Source: Subtercola sp. (GTDB lineage Bacteria > Actinomycetota > Actinomycetes > Actinomycetales > Microbacteriaceae). From it: a DNA stretch of 64,000 bases. The notes beneath the pieces are model-generated. The model worked only from the letters and a program-made list of their open reading frames with translations. It was not told where the DNA came from and did no database searches. Below are positions 1 to 8,542 of the stretch, piece by piece. Position 1 is the stretch's first letter; every line of letters starts with the position of its first letter. The position numbers were made by a program, and so were the translations under genes. The stretch is from the NCBI GenBank assembly GCA_025463765.1, contig JAODBC010000004.1:1-64000 (forward strand). Direction: 5' to 3'.

Positions 1-82
1 TCGACACGAATACCCGACGGCGAATGGTCTTCTGGGAACCGTCGGGCCCGACCTTGACCGATGACTCTTGCACTTTGCTCAT
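1..82 (-). CDS. Start of an unrecognised protein, cut by the window edge
   Basis: Only the first 27 codons of a leftward gene are visible. The ATG at 80-82 is preceded on the reverse strand by AAGGAGG at 88-94 with a 5-nt spacer, so the start is well supported. The peptide begins MSKVQESSVKVG and is polar, with no signal sequence. It is divergent from the IclR regulator at 270, so it may be a target of that regulator. Too little is visible to name a function. Confidence 0.55.
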   Translation of the reverse strand, partial: MSKVQESSVKVGPDGSQKTIRRRVFVS

Positions 83-180
83 ATCTGCCTCCTTGCAGAA
101 TTGGCGCACTATTGCGCTATGAACAGAAACGAATCTGTCGGCTCTCATTGATGCACGCGCCGGGCCATGCCTCAAGCAGC

Positions 181-190
181 TTCTGCAGAA
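181..190. promoter_or_regulatory. Candidate IclR operator, TTCTGCAGAA palindrome
   Basis: A perfect 10-bp palindrome lies in the divergent region between the leftward gene (start 82) and the IclR regulator (start 270). Partial copies ending in TGCAGAA or beginning TTTCTGCAG recur at 94-100, 283-294, 1051-1059 and 1091-1098, on both sides of the regulator gene. The clustering around a DNA-binding protein gene is seen; that it is the IclR binding site is inference. Confidence 0.4.
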
Positions 191-269
191 CAGAAGCACT
201 CCGCTAGCTCATCGACGAGTAGTATCGCCAGAATCGTGCAGCCGTTCGACTGAACGTAGCGCCAGCTCG

Positions 270-1064
270 GTGAGATTGGATTCTTCTGTGCAGAAATCAT
301 CGGTACGCCCGAACTATGCGATCGAATCGGTCGACAACGCCCTGAGACTGATTCAAGTACTTCGCGACGAAGGCACTCTGCGGCTCACAGAGGCGTCGAG
401 TTACCTAGGCGTTGCAAACTCCACCGCCCATCGGCTGCTAGCCATGCTCGTGTACCGGGGCTTTGCGATCAGGAACGATGACCACGCCTACGTTGCCGGC
501 CCCTCGATCGCTCCGAGTTCGAGTGCAGCGAGCGAGAACCGCGAGCTGCGGATGCTGCTCTACCCGCATCTCGAACTGCTCTCGTCCCGCGTGCGTACGA
601 CGGTCACTCTGATGACCCGCATCGGAGTGAGCGTGCGGATGCTCAGCACCATCGAAGACCGGTACCTGTCACGAATCGGTGACCGGCGCGGCGAAGTGTT
701 TCCGGCCCGGTCGACGGCCTGCGGCAAAGCGCTTCTCGCCAACGTGAGTGACCGCACCATCCACTCGCTCTATCGCAGTCCGGCGGCCGAGCAGTCAGGC
801 GACTACCTCGAAGCGCATGAATTCTCAGAACTGATGAAAGAACTCGATCGGGTACGCGACAACGGTTACGCCACGAGCAATGCAGAATCTGAACCGGGGA
901 TCGGGGCAATCGGAATGGCACTACGAGGCACCGAAGACCGCGTTGTCGCGGCGTTCAGCGTTCTCGTGCCCATCGACGAGATACGCGGATCAGTGCCTGA
1001 AACAACCCTTGCCCTCATGCGATTCGCCCGTACCGACATGATTCGAGCATTTTCTGCAGCGTGA
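270..1064 (+). CDS. IclR-family transcriptional regulator
   Basis: This 264-aa protein has the length and layout of an IclR regulator. An N-terminal winged helix-turn-helix spans about residues 18-75 (the ALRLIQVLRDEG and GVANSTAHRLLAMLV stretches), followed by an effector-binding domain carrying the family's STACGKALLA signature near residue 150. IclR proteins bind small aromatic or organic acids and control catabolic operons. The start is a GTG at 270 without a strong ribosome binding site, so an internal start is possible. A dehydrogenase gene follows 57 bp downstream, and palindromic TTCTGCAGAA-like sites flank the gene. It is probably a local regulator of the catabolic genes here, which is inference. 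Confidence 0.9.
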   Translation: MRLDSSVQKSSVRPNYAIESVDNALRLIQVLRDEGTLRLTEASSYLGVANSTAHRLLAMLVYRGFAIRNDDHAYVAGPSIAPSSSAASENRELRMLLYPHLELLSSRVRTTVTLMTRIGVSVRMLSTIEDRYLSRIGDRRGEVFPARSTACGKALLANVSDRTIHSLYRSPAAEQSGDYLEAHEFSELMKELDRVRDNGYATSNAESEPGIGAIGMALRGTEDRVVAAFSVLVPIDEIRGSVPETTLALMRFARTDMIRAFSAA

Positions 1065-1121
1065 AAGCAAACCTTCGAGACGATTCTTGCCTGCAGAAAA
1101 ACCCGGTCGCCACCTGGCTTT

Positions 1122-1922
1122 GTGACTAGCATGCTGAGCATGATCGACAACAAGACCCTCTCACCACGAACTGCCATCGTAACGGGCGCCGCCGGCGCAC
1201 TCGGATCAGCCATCGCACGCCACCTGCACGACGCCGGATTCCACATTGCCATCGTCGATCGTGACGGCGACCGGGCACACGCACTCGCCGACGAACTCGC
1301 GATCGAGAGTAGGCCGAACGCCAGGGCGTACGCCCTCGACCTGGTCGATCGGGCTGCCATCGCGTCGTTCGTCGACGACTTCCACGCCGATTTCGAGTCG
1401 TGCGACGTGCTGGTGAACAACGCCGGCATCAACCTCGCGCATCCCGATGGATCGAAGTTCCCGCTAGAAGAGGTCACCGATGAAGGCTGGGATCTGATGC
1501 TGAGCATCAGCCTGACCGCGCCCTTTCTTCTCTGCCGGGCCTTCGCGCCCGAAATGAAAGCCAAGGGGTGGGGCAGAATCGTCAACATCGCATCCCGCGC
1601 CGGCCGCACCTACGTTCCGGCGAGCAACGTGCACTATTCGGCCGCGAAGGCCGGAATCATCGGGATGACCCGAATGATCGCGGGAGAAGCCGAGGCGACA
1701 GGTCTTACGGCCAACTGTGTGGCGCCTGGGCGTGTCGACTCCGCCCTCTCTTCGACCAACTCGGCCGCCATCGTCGCGGAGTCGATGAAGTCGATCCCGA
1801 TGGCGCGAAGCGGCCAGGCATCTGAGATCGCCACGGTCGTCGGCTTTCTCGCCTCCGACGCCTCGTCATACGTCACGGGAGCAACAATCGACGTCAACGG
1901 CGGGTCATTCATGGCCTCGTGA
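1122..1922 (+). CDS. Short-chain dehydrogenase/reductase (SDR)
   Basis: This classical SDR of 266 aa oxidises or reduces an alcohol/carbonyl with NAD(P). The Rossmann glycine motif TGAAGALG is near the N-terminus, NNAG near residue 104, and the catalytic Tyr-Lys pair in YSAAKAG, preceded by IVNIAS. The C-terminal ASSYVTGATIDVNGG is typical of FabG-like members. The GTG at 1122 is used here, but ATG codons at 1131 and 1140 are equally plausible because no clear ribosome binding site decides. It follows the IclR gene in the same direction and may be its target. The substrate cannot be told from sequence. Confidence 0.85.
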   Translation: MTSMLSMIDNKTLSPRTAIVTGAAGALGSAIARHLHDAGFHIAIVDRDGDRAHALADELAIESRPNARAYALDLVDRAAIASFVDDFHADFESCDVLVNNAGINLAHPDGSKFPLEEVTDEGWDLMLSISLTAPFLLCRAFAPEMKAKGWGRIVNIASRAGRTYVPASNVHYSAAKAGIIGMTRMIAGEAEATGLTANCVAPGRVDSALSSTNSAAIVAESMKSIPMARSGQASEIATVVGFLASDASSYVTGATIDVNGGSFMAS

Positions 1923-2146
1923 ACTCGTCGTGACACCGGCGGCGTCTCAGATTCAGCCTTCTCACTGCATGCGAAATGACCCGGGTACCTTTGGTACAAG
2001 AAAACTCGGCCTCATCAGCTATGCCGTGTAACCCCGACGGATTTTCAATAGCAGGTGGTTCGGTTGTAGATGTGGGCAATTCACAATGGTCGCAACTGCG
2101 ACTCAAGCTGCACAGCCGCCTTGCCGCGACGAGTCCAGCACCTTCA

Positions 2147-3205
2147 TTAGGCGCTCTCGCGAATGTTCGTACTGCTGGATACTCCGTTCCCGGTGCGGAT
2201 AGACGGTGTTGTGTCGCGTGTGACGACTCCACGCCGTCTGCGTACCTCGGCGACTGAGGCGATGATCATGGCGATCAGGATGATTGCGCCGCGTGTTGCC
2301 TGCACCCAGTACGACGAAACGTTGGCAAGCGTCAGCAGGTTGCTCACGATGCCGAGGAGCAAAACACCGCTGACCGCACCATAGATCGAGCCTTTACCGC
2401 CAGTGAGCGCGACGCCGCCGATCACCGCCGCAGCAAAGACATCGAAGATCATGCCATCACCCTGGCTAAGCGGTATGGAGTTCAGTCGCCCCGACAGCAT
2501 CAGCCCCGCGGCCCCCGCAAGCGCCCCTGCCACAATGTAGACCAGCCACAGTGTGCGATCGACGGGGATGCCCGCGGCGCGGGATGCGCTCTCGTTTCCG
2601 CCGATCGCATACAAAGCCCGACCGAACCGATGACGCGTTGTGAGGATGGCCAGCAAGACCACGATGGCAATCGCAAGCCAGGTCGCTGCAAGAACGCCAG
2701 CTATGCGCGTCTGCCCGAACCACATCATGCCATCGAGGTCGCCTGTGTTGTAGACGGCCTTACCCGACGAGATGATCATCATCGCTCCGCGAAGGAGAGT
2801 TAGCATACCGAGGGTCGCGATGAAGGGCTGCAGGTGAACTTTAACGATCAAGAAACCGTTGACGAACCCGACGAGGGCACCGACGATGATGGCGATCGGG
2901 ATTCCGAGAGAACTGGGTATTGCTGCTTTTGTGACCAGCACCGCTGCGGCCATCGGCGCGAACCCCACGATGGATTCCAACGAGAGATCAAAGCGGCCGG
3001 TGAGCAGCACGAGTACCTCTGCGGCCGTCAAGACCGCGAGCACCCCGCTCTGCTCGATAATGTTTCGCAGGTTGTCGGGTGCGGCGAAGTTCGGCACAAC
3101 GAGCGAAGCGACGATGGCCAAGAGAAGAACAAGGGGATACATGCTCCAGTGCACGTGCTTGGCCCGCTCGACCCAGCCGGGCATTCTTACAGAGTCAGAC
3201 ATCAA
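2147..3205 (-). CDS. ABC sugar-type transporter permease (RbsC-like)
   Basis: The 352-aa hydrophobic protein has about eight to ten membrane segments and the BPD_transp_2 signature region (residues about 195-215, FGRALYAIGGNESASRAAGI), typical of RbsC/XylH-type permeases of carbohydrate-uptake class 2 systems. It forms the membrane channel through which the substrate released by the lipoprotein at 4751-5860 is imported. Its start overlaps the stop of the ATPase gene by 4 bp (ATGA), showing translational coupling. The arginine-rich C-terminus is cytoplasmic. The operon order binding protein, ATPase, permease is complete. The substrate may be a non-sugar catabolite given the neighbours. Confidence 0.9.
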   Translation of the reverse strand: MMSDSVRMPGWVERAKHVHWSMYPLVLLLAIVASLVVPNFAAPDNLRNIIEQSGVLAVLTAAEVLVLLTGRFDLSLESIVGFAPMAAAVLVTKAAIPSSLGIPIAIIVGALVGFVNGFLIVKVHLQPFIATLGMLTLLRGAMMIISSGKAVYNTGDLDGMMWFGQTRIAGVLAATWLAIAIVVLLAILTTRHRFGRALYAIGGNESASRAAGIPVDRTLWLVYIVAGALAGAAGLMLSGRLNSIPLSQGDGMIFDVFAAAVIGGVALTGGKGSIYGAVSGVLLLGIVSNLLTLANVSSYWVQATRGAIILIAMIIASVAEVRRRRGVVTRDTTPSIRTGNGVSSSTNIRESA

Positions 3206-4704
3206 ACCGTTCCTTCCATTGCGAGCAGAAGCTCTTCGTGAGTCCAGCGATTCTGCGTGACAACTGCGTCGCCCTCCCGCAAGACGGTGACCGTGCTGGC
3301 AAGCGCGTCTACCTCATCGAGTTCGTCGGTGACGAGAATCAGCAGATTTCCGCGCTTGACGTACGCTCTCAGAAGCTCGTAAATGCTCTCCTTCGCCCCT
3401 ACATCTACGCCGCGTGTCGGGTGAATGGCGACCAGCAGCCGTGGGTTTCGGGCGAGGGCCCTGGCAATCACGACTTTCTGCTGGTTTCCACCCGAGAGCG
3501 AGCCAACGGCCTGCTCGCGGCTGGCAACCTTGATGCAGTAGTCAACGATCGCTCGGTCTGCCAGCGCCGCCTCTGCGCGCCTTTCGACGAATCCCGCTCG
3601 GTTGCTCAGATTGTCGATGCACGAGAGTGCGACGTTTTCCCGTACTCCAAGCACGCCGACGTATCCGTCGGCGTGCCGATCAGCAGGAACGTAGCCGACT
3701 CCCGCGACGACCGACGCCGAGCGATTCTCGAGCGGAAGCGGGCTACCGACGAAACTGACCGTTCCGCCGAACGCCGGGGCCGCGCCTGCGATGATCTGCC
3801 CCAGTCGTTCTGCTCCGCTGCCAAGGATTCCGACCAGCGCATGGGCCTCGCCGCCGCGCATTTCAAGGTCGATACCGCGCGCGTTCGGTTGGATCTTGAG
3901 GTGTTTCAAAGCAAGAAGAATCGGGGTGCGCTGGTCTGCAACATATGTTGGACGATTCAACCGATTGAGTCTGCGGCCGGCCACAAGCGCCACCAGATCT
4001 GACACACCGAGCTCGCCCGCATTCTTTGTCGCGATAACTTCTCCATCTCGGAGAATTGTGGCCCGATCACAGATCTGGGCGACTTCTTCGAGGTGATGCG
4101 AAATGTAGACGAAGGCCATACCCTTCCGTCTCAACGCCCGCAGGCGAGCGAAGAGCAGCTCTGCTTCGGCTATGGGCAAAGCGGCGGTCGGTTCATCCAG
4201 GATGATTACAGACGCGTCGCGGCTCATCGCGCGAGCTATGGCCAACAGCTGTCGCTCAGCTGGACCAAGATCGGCGACAAGTTGCCGGGGGTTCAGCTTC
4301 AAGTCCCAGTGCGCAAGCATGGTCTCGGCTTCACGGTTCAGTCTGCGCCACGACAAGAACCCGTACCGCGAGGGAACAAGTTCAGGCTCGAGGTGCAGAT
4401 TTTCAGCAACAGAGAGTGAGTCCACAAGCGCCGGCGTCTGATGGACAACGGCGACCTTACCGAAGGCGGCCCGTGTCTCCTGACTCGTGCCCTGCCACGC
4501 TGGTGAACCGTCGATCAACACGGCTCCGGAGTCTGGGCGAATCAGACCTGACATCGCGGCGACCAGTGTCGACTTTCCTGCGCCGTTGCGACCGACCAGA
4601 CCATGAACTTCTCCAGCCCCGATGGTCAGGGAGACGTCAGAGAGTGCTCGCGTCGAGGCGAAGACCTTTGTCACTCCGCGCACTTCAACAATGGCGCTAT
4701 TCAT
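3202..4704 (-). CDS. ABC sugar-type transporter ATPase, two fused NBDs (RbsA-like)
   Basis: The 500-aa protein has two ATP-binding cassettes. NBD1 has an intact Walker A (GRNGAGKST, residues about 38-46) and Walker B (VIILDEPTAA) but a degenerate signature (LGPAERQ). NBD2 has an intact signature (LSGGNQQK), while its Walker A is degenerate (GILGSGAERL) and its Walker B reads LLVAIHPTRG, lacking the Asp-Glu pair. Only one composite ATP site, made of NBD1 Walker motifs and the NBD2 signature, should hydrolyse ATP. Such asymmetry is common in RbsA-type proteins. It is encoded between the binding lipoprotein (46 bp upstream) and the permease (4-bp overlap), and energises import. Confidence 0.9.
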   Translation of the reverse strand: MNSAIVEVRGVTKVFASTRALSDVSLTIGAGEVHGLVGRNGAGKSTLVAAMSGLIRPDSGAVLIDGSPAWQGTSQETRAAFGKVAVVHQTPALVDSLSVAENLHLEPELVPSRYGFLSWRRLNREAETMLAHWDLKLNPRQLVADLGPAERQLLAIARAMSRDASVIILDEPTAALPIAEAELLFARLRALRRKGMAFVYISHHLEEVAQICDRATILRDGEVIATKNAGELGVSDLVALVAGRRLNRLNRPTYVADQRTPILLALKHLKIQPNARGIDLEMRGGEAHALVGILGSGAERLGQIIAGAAPAFGGTVSFVGSPLPLENRSASVVAGVGYVPADRHADGYVGVLGVRENVALSCIDNLSNRAGFVERRAEAALADRAIVDYCIKVASREQAVGSLSGGNQQKVVIARALARNPRLLVAIHPTRGVDVGAKESIYELLRAYVKRGNLLILVTDELDEVDALASTVTVLREGDAVVTQNRWTHEELLLAMEGTV

Positions 4705-4750
4705 CGGCGTCTGCTCTCTCTTCGCTTTTTCGGAGTCTCCCCTGCGATTA

Positions 4751-5860
4751 TCAATTCGACTTCACCAGGTTTCCCCACAGCGTTTGGTCGTCGACGTTTT
4801 TCGCCGTAACTGCAATAGCGGGCAGTTGAAAGTCCAGGCCAGACGGGATCTGCACAAAGGTGCCAGCTACGCCGTTGAACGTTGCATCGCCCACCGCCAG
4901 CTGAGTGCCGTCGAGCTGAACTGCCTTGACGATTCCAATCAGACCGTTGACGTAGTCACGCAGAGGCTGCGATGCCGAACCCGTCACGGTGCCCTCTCGA
5001 ATGGCCCCGAGAGTGAACGGAGTTCCATCGACCCCCGCGATTGCAACATGGCCCGGTTCGCCGGCCTTCGCCGTGAGGCCTGCTGAGTTCAGAATGCTGA
5101 TGATGCCCGGATGCACCCACTCGGCAGCCGTGACGATACCTGCGAGGTCTGGATTAGCCGTGACGTAACTCTGAGTCTCGTCCAAAGCCTTCTGCGGATC
5201 CCAGTCTGTGGGGCGGGAGGTCAGCGCGATCTGAGGGTACTTGGCGAAGAACTCCTGTATGCCGCGAGAACGATCATCGGCCGCCGCCGAGCCCAGCCTG
5301 CCCTGCAATTCGAGCACTTTGCAGGTTCCGGCGCCCCAGCAACTCTGCTTCATCACTGAGTCGAGAACGATTTGAGCCGCGATCGCCCCAGCTTGAACGT
5401 TGTCGGTGCGAACGTTGGCCACAACCTTCCCTCCAGCCGCAGGCACATCGACGGTGTATACCGCCACGCCCTGCTTGGTGGCCATCTCGATACCCGGAAC
5501 AACCGCAGCGCTGTCGGCCGCATCAATGATGAGCACGTCAGGCTGCTGTGCCAGAAGGTTTTGAATGTCGCTCAACTGCTTGTCTGGCTTCGACTCAGCA
5601 CTGACGATGGGTATCATCTGCCAGCCCTCGGCCCGTATCTGCTGATCCATGTAGTCGCCAAGTGTGCCCAGAAACTCCGTGTCGCTCTGAGCAATAGACA
5701 TCGCGACTTTGAGTGGATGGTCTCCAGGTGTTGCCCCGACATTGGAACCGGCATCCGCTGACACCGATGAACAGCTCGCGAGCATCAGCGCTGCACTCAC
5801 CACCCCGATGAGCCCTCCCATGGTTCGGCTGGCCCGCCTCATAGCACGCGACTTCTTCAC
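4751..5860 (-). CDS. ABC transporter substrate-binding lipoprotein (periplasmic-binding type 1)
   Basis: The predicted 369-aa lipoprotein captures the substrate outside the membrane for the RbsAC-like pair downstream. The GTG at 5860 is chosen because GAGGAGGTAG precedes it on the reverse strand; the frame stays open further upstream but without such a site. A basic N-terminus, a hydrophobic stretch and the lipobox LASC (lipidated Cys30) form a type II signal. The mature part has the type 1 binding-protein fold, with DVLIIDAADSAAVVPGI and GVAVYTVDVP segments as in ribose-binding proteins. A TTGAC-N6-GTCA palindrome lies about 55 bp upstream. The substrate is unknown. Confidence 0.88.
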   Translation of the reverse strand: MKKSRAMRRASRTMGGLIGVVSAALMLASCSSVSADAGSNVGATPGDHPLKVAMSIAQSDTEFLGTLGDYMDQQIRAEGWQMIPIVSAESKPDKQLSDIQNLLAQQPDVLIIDAADSAAVVPGIEMATKQGVAVYTVDVPAAGGKVVANVRTDNVQAGAIAAQIVLDSVMKQSCWGAGTCKVLELQGRLGSAAADDRSRGIQEFFAKYPQIALTSRPTDWDPQKALDETQSYVTANPDLAGIVTAAEWVHPGIISILNSAGLTAKAGEPGHVAIAGVDGTPFTLGAIREGTVTGSASQPLRDYVNGLIGIVKAVQLDGTQLAVGDATFNGVAGTFVQIPSGLDFQLPAIAVTAKNVDDQTLWGNLVKSN

Positions 5861-5912
5861 AGTTCTACCTCCTCGTAGACCAACGATCGCGTTTGTCGCC
5901 ATCGTCATTTCA

Positions 5913-5927
5913 TTGACATCTACGTCA
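5913..5927. promoter_or_regulatory. Candidate operator TTGAC-N6-GTCA
   Basis: An inverted repeat TTGAC-ATCTAC-GTCA lies upstream of the binding-lipoprotein gene start at 5860. Perfect TTGAC-N6-GTCAA copies occur before the EthD operon (8040-8055) and before the second binding-protein gene (23331-23346). The repetition in three catabolic promoters is seen; the binding protein is unknown. Confidence 0.4.
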
Positions 5928-5999
5928 CCTTGACCCATCGGGCCAGTAAATGTCAAGCCCACATTCCGCGTTTTTTTGTAAGCTGCCGGAGGGCACACC

Positions 6000-6034
6000 G
6001 ATGACACCGTCGCCTATAAGACGACGGTGTCATC
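6000..6034. terminator. 13-bp stem-loop after the SDR gene
   Basis: A perfect 13-bp inverted repeat (GATGACACCGTCG and its complement) with a 9-nt loop lies about 50-85 bp past the stop of the leftward SDR gene (6086-6844) and upstream of the binding-lipoprotein gene. There is no clear T-run, so it is either a weak terminator or an mRNA-stabilising hairpin. Confidence 0.45.
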
Positions 6035-6085
6035 ACCGTGACGCCACAGTCCGCCGCTCAGCCTGTCGCCACGGGCTGCGATTCC

Positions 6086-6844
6086 CTAATGGGCCAAACG
6101 ACCGCCGTCGACGGCAATGGATGCTCCGGTGATGAACGACGAAAGGTCAGATGCCAGCCATACCACCGTGTTTGCAACGTCACGCGGTTGGCCTATTCGC
6201 CCGATGGGATGTTGCTCGACGACCTGATCGATAAAGCCGGGCTGGCGCGCCTCAATGCCCTCCACCAAGGGAGTCTGTATCAGACCGGGAAGCACGGCAT
6301 TCACTCGAACCCCGCGGCCCGAGTACTCGACCGCCGCTGATTTGGTTAGTCCTAGCACAGCGTGCTTGGACGCGATATAGGCCGATTGTCCCGCTGCGGC
6401 AACCACGCCGAATGACGACGACGTGTTGATGATAGACCCTCCGCCTTGTTTCAGCATCTGAGGAATTTCAACCTTCAGACAAAAGAAGACGCCAGTGAAG
6501 TTGACCCGAATCAGTCGCTGAAACTGCTCTTCAGTCGTATCTGCAAGGTCAGGGCCGGCGAGTTCGACACCTGCGTTGTTGTGCGCTATGTCAAGCCGAC
6601 CGTAGGTCTCGACGGTTTGCTGAACGAGGTGTCGCACCGATGCGAGGTCGGACACGTCGGTTTTCACAAACTGAACGTCATGGCCGCCGCCGACATAGTC
6701 CACCGTTTCGCGGCCGTGGTCTTCAGAAATGTCAGCGACCACGACTCGTGCACCGTTTTCAATCATCGCCTTCACCGTTTCTCGACCGATGCCGCCGCCC
6801 GCACCGGTAACGATCGCCACTTTGCCTTCCAGCGTTTCTGACAT
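6086..6844 (-). CDS. Short-chain dehydrogenase/reductase (SDR)
   Basis: The 252-aa classical SDR has TGAGGGIG for cofactor binding (about residue 14), NNAG near residue 90, and YIASKHAVLG with the catalytic Tyr and Lys. Asp in VVVADISEDHG at the end of the second strand suggests NAD(H) preference. The start at 6844 is preceded by CAGGAG with a 6-nt spacer on the reverse strand; an upstream in-frame extension lacks such a site. It lies 43 bp after the metallo-hydrolase gene in the same direction, so the two are probably co-transcribed. The C-terminus ITGASIAVDGG is FabG-like. The substrate is unknown. Confidence 0.88.
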   Translation of the reverse strand: MSETLEGKVAIVTGAGGGIGRETVKAMIENGARVVVADISEDHGRETVDYVGGGHDVQFVKTDVSDLASVRHLVQQTVETYGRLDIAHNNAGVELAGPDLADTTEEQFQRLIRVNFTGVFFCLKVEIPQMLKQGGGSIINTSSSFGVVAAAGQSAYIASKHAVLGLTKSAAVEYSGRGVRVNAVLPGLIQTPLVEGIEARQPGFIDQVVEQHPIGRIGQPRDVANTVVWLASDLSSFITGASIAVDGGRLAH

Positions 6845-6887
6845 GCTTATCTCCTGTTGATTTCTGACTGCGCGTGAATGGAATGGG

Positions 6888-7847
6888 CTAGGACGGTTCG
6901 TTCTCAGCAAGTCGGAAGCCGTCTCCGTCGCTGACGATGTATCCGGCACCCGGGCCCGTGAAATGGGTACCAAGGATCAGCAGGTTCGTGCCAGCACATG
7001 CCTCGAAGAACGCTCGTCGATTTCGACCGGAAGCCTCCGGGCTCCAGTCGCCCTTCGAACTCCATTCAGGACGCGCGATCTGCATGGGGTGATGAATAAA
7101 ATCTCCCGTAACAAAGGCAGATTCACCCTCAGACGTCAGGCGAACACTGTGGTGCGCCGCTGTGTGCCCAAGAGTCTCTTCGTATCGAACGCCAGGAACG
7201 ACTTCACCGTTTGTCGGTACGAGCTCCAGTAGCCCCGCCTCAACGATGGGCTCGAACGTCTCGTGCTGAATGAGTCGGGTCTGCTTCGACAGGCTCACTT
7301 CGTCGGCCATGAAGGCCCGCGCGATAGGGTCTGCGTCGGGCCCCGCTCCGGCGGTCGCCTCTTCCTCCTCTGGGGAGAGCAGCTGTGAGAGATGCCGGTC
7401 ATACTCGGCTTGCACCAACGTGACCCGCGCATTCGGAAAGGTCGGCACCCAGTGGCCCTCATCATTCTTCATGGCGCACCACCCGACGTGATCGAGGTGC
7501 AGATGAGTGCACAGCACGATATCGATGTCTTCTCGGCCATAGCCCGCCTGCTCGAGGCGCTCGAGAAACGGGGTGTCGAGGCCGCTCCAGCTCGGTTGCA
7601 TGGGATAGCTCTTACCATTGCCGCACCCCGCGTCGATCAAGATCACCTGATCGCCCGTGTCAACAACGTAGGAATGCACGTCCCATAAGGTTTGTCCGGA
7701 CTCTGTTGCGTAGTCGGGGTGCATCCAGCCGATGGCGCGAACGACCTCCGGTGTCGCCTCGGCGATCACGCCATCCAACAGCCCGACAGCGATTTGAAAT
7801 TCGGGCACCTCGGTGACGACGAATTTTCCTACTTGCCACTTCTTCAT
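6888..7847 (-). CDS. Metallo-beta-lactamase-fold hydrolase
   Basis: The 319-aa protein carries the zinc-binding motif THLHLDHVGW (HxHxDH, about residues 111-120), a downstream His in GHTAAHHSV, an Asp in FVTGDFIHHPMQ and a late His in LGTHF, so both metal sites of the fold appear complete. The spacing resembles the AHL-lactonase/MBLAC-like group, which hydrolyse lactones or esters. The start at 7847 follows AGGAAGG on the reverse strand. It is first in a two-gene leftward unit with the SDR at 6086. An intramolecular ester or lactone in a catabolic pathway is a plausible substrate, but this is inference. Confidence 0.85.
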   Translation of the reverse strand: MKKWQVGKFVVTEVPEFQIAVGLLDGVIAEATPEVVRAIGWMHPDYATESGQTLWDVHSYVVDTGDQVILIDAGCGNGKSYPMQPSWSGLDTPFLERLEQAGYGREDIDIVLCTHLHLDHVGWCAMKNDEGHWVPTFPNARVTLVQAEYDRHLSQLLSPEEEEATAGAGPDADPIARAFMADEVSLSKQTRLIQHETFEPIVEAGLLELVPTNGEVVPGVRYEETLGHTAAHHSVRLTSEGESAFVTGDFIHHPMQIARPEWSSKGDWSPEASGRNRRAFFEACAGTNLLILGTHFTGPGAGYIVSDGDGFRLAENEPS

Positions 7848-8039
7848 GGCGATCCTTCCTGTCCATCCACTCGACTCTGAAGTGGATTAATCTACGGATT
7901 CGTCTAATCATGAGACAGCATGCAGATGGTGTCAACTCGATGCACGTCTGATTCCAGACGCGAATGCCGACGTTGCGATGCAATTCGGAGCGAATGAGCA
8001 GAGCGACGTTGACAGCGTCGGGGCCGGGGTGTCTAATGA

Positions 8040-8077
8040 TTGACATAATTGTCAATTAACTCTACGCAGACGTAGAG
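8040..8077. promoter_or_regulatory. Two palindromes in the EthD operon promoter region
   Basis: TTGAC-ATAATT-GTCAA (8040-8055) is a perfect copy of the motif near both ABC binding-protein genes. Directly after it, CTCTACG-N4-CGTAGAG (8060-8077) is a second perfect palindrome. Both lie within 75 bp of the EthD start at 8111 and about 200 bp from the divergent metallo-hydrolase start, so they probably control one or both units. Regulator identity is unknown. Confidence 0.45.
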
Positions 8078-8110
8078 CACTGGCGATAGCTACTACGAGA
8101 AAGGGTTGCC

Positions 8111-8542
8111 GTGATCAAACTTCTGGTATTCAACAAGCGCAAAGAGGGCGTTTCGCGGGAGGAGTTTCGTGAGTACTACGAAACGATCCACGCACCGCTA
8201 GCAAAGGGGTACTTTCCAATGGTATTGAAGTACCGCCGCAACTATCTGAATTACGAGCAGTCACTGCTCACCGGGCGCAACGCGGAGGAATATGTTCCCC
8301 TCGCAGATTTCGACTCGATCGCTGAAGTGTTCTTCGAAGATTGGGCCGCATTCGAGGCCTTTCGCGAAAAGAGCGCCCTGCCAGATCTTCGAGCGCAGAT
8401 CAAGAGCGACGAAGAGAACTTTCTCGATGTATCGGCTATACGCCGCTACATCGTCGAAGTCGACGGCGACTCGCCATCCGATCTGACTGACGAGGTCGGT
8501 CGCGACGGATACGCCGCGGTTGAAAGTGGTTCTGTACAGTGA
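8111..8542 (+). CDS. EthD-domain protein
   Basis: The 143-aa protein begins MIKLLVFNKRKEGVSREEFREYYETIHAPLAK, the hallmark of the EthD ferredoxin-like (dimeric alpha/beta barrel) family, with a His in the TIHAPLA stretch that is strongly conserved. Members help in ring or ether degradation and polyketide-type cyclisation, often with unknown chemistry. It starts with a GTG at 8111 and overlaps the next SDR by 4 bp (GTGA), so it is translated together with it. The last 30 residues are acidic and probably disordered. A role in degrading a cyclic or ether-like substrate fits the neighbourhood. Confidence 0.8.
   Translation: MIKLLVFNKRKEGVSREEFREYYETIHAPLAKGYFPMVLKYRRNYLNYEQSLLTGRNAEEYVPLADFDSIAEVFFEDWAAFEAFREKSALPDLRAQIKSDEENFLDVSAIRRYIVEVDGDSPSDLTDEVGRDGYAAVESGSVQ

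Noticed and set aside
1923-2146. A terminator between the convergent SDR and permease genes
   Set aside because: No inverted repeat of convincing length was found in the gap.
7660-8055. A 131-codon reverse frame reaching into the EthD promoter region
   Set aside because: It overlaps the start of the metallo-hydrolase gene in another frame and has no recognisable protein features; the region contains palindromic promoter elements instead.
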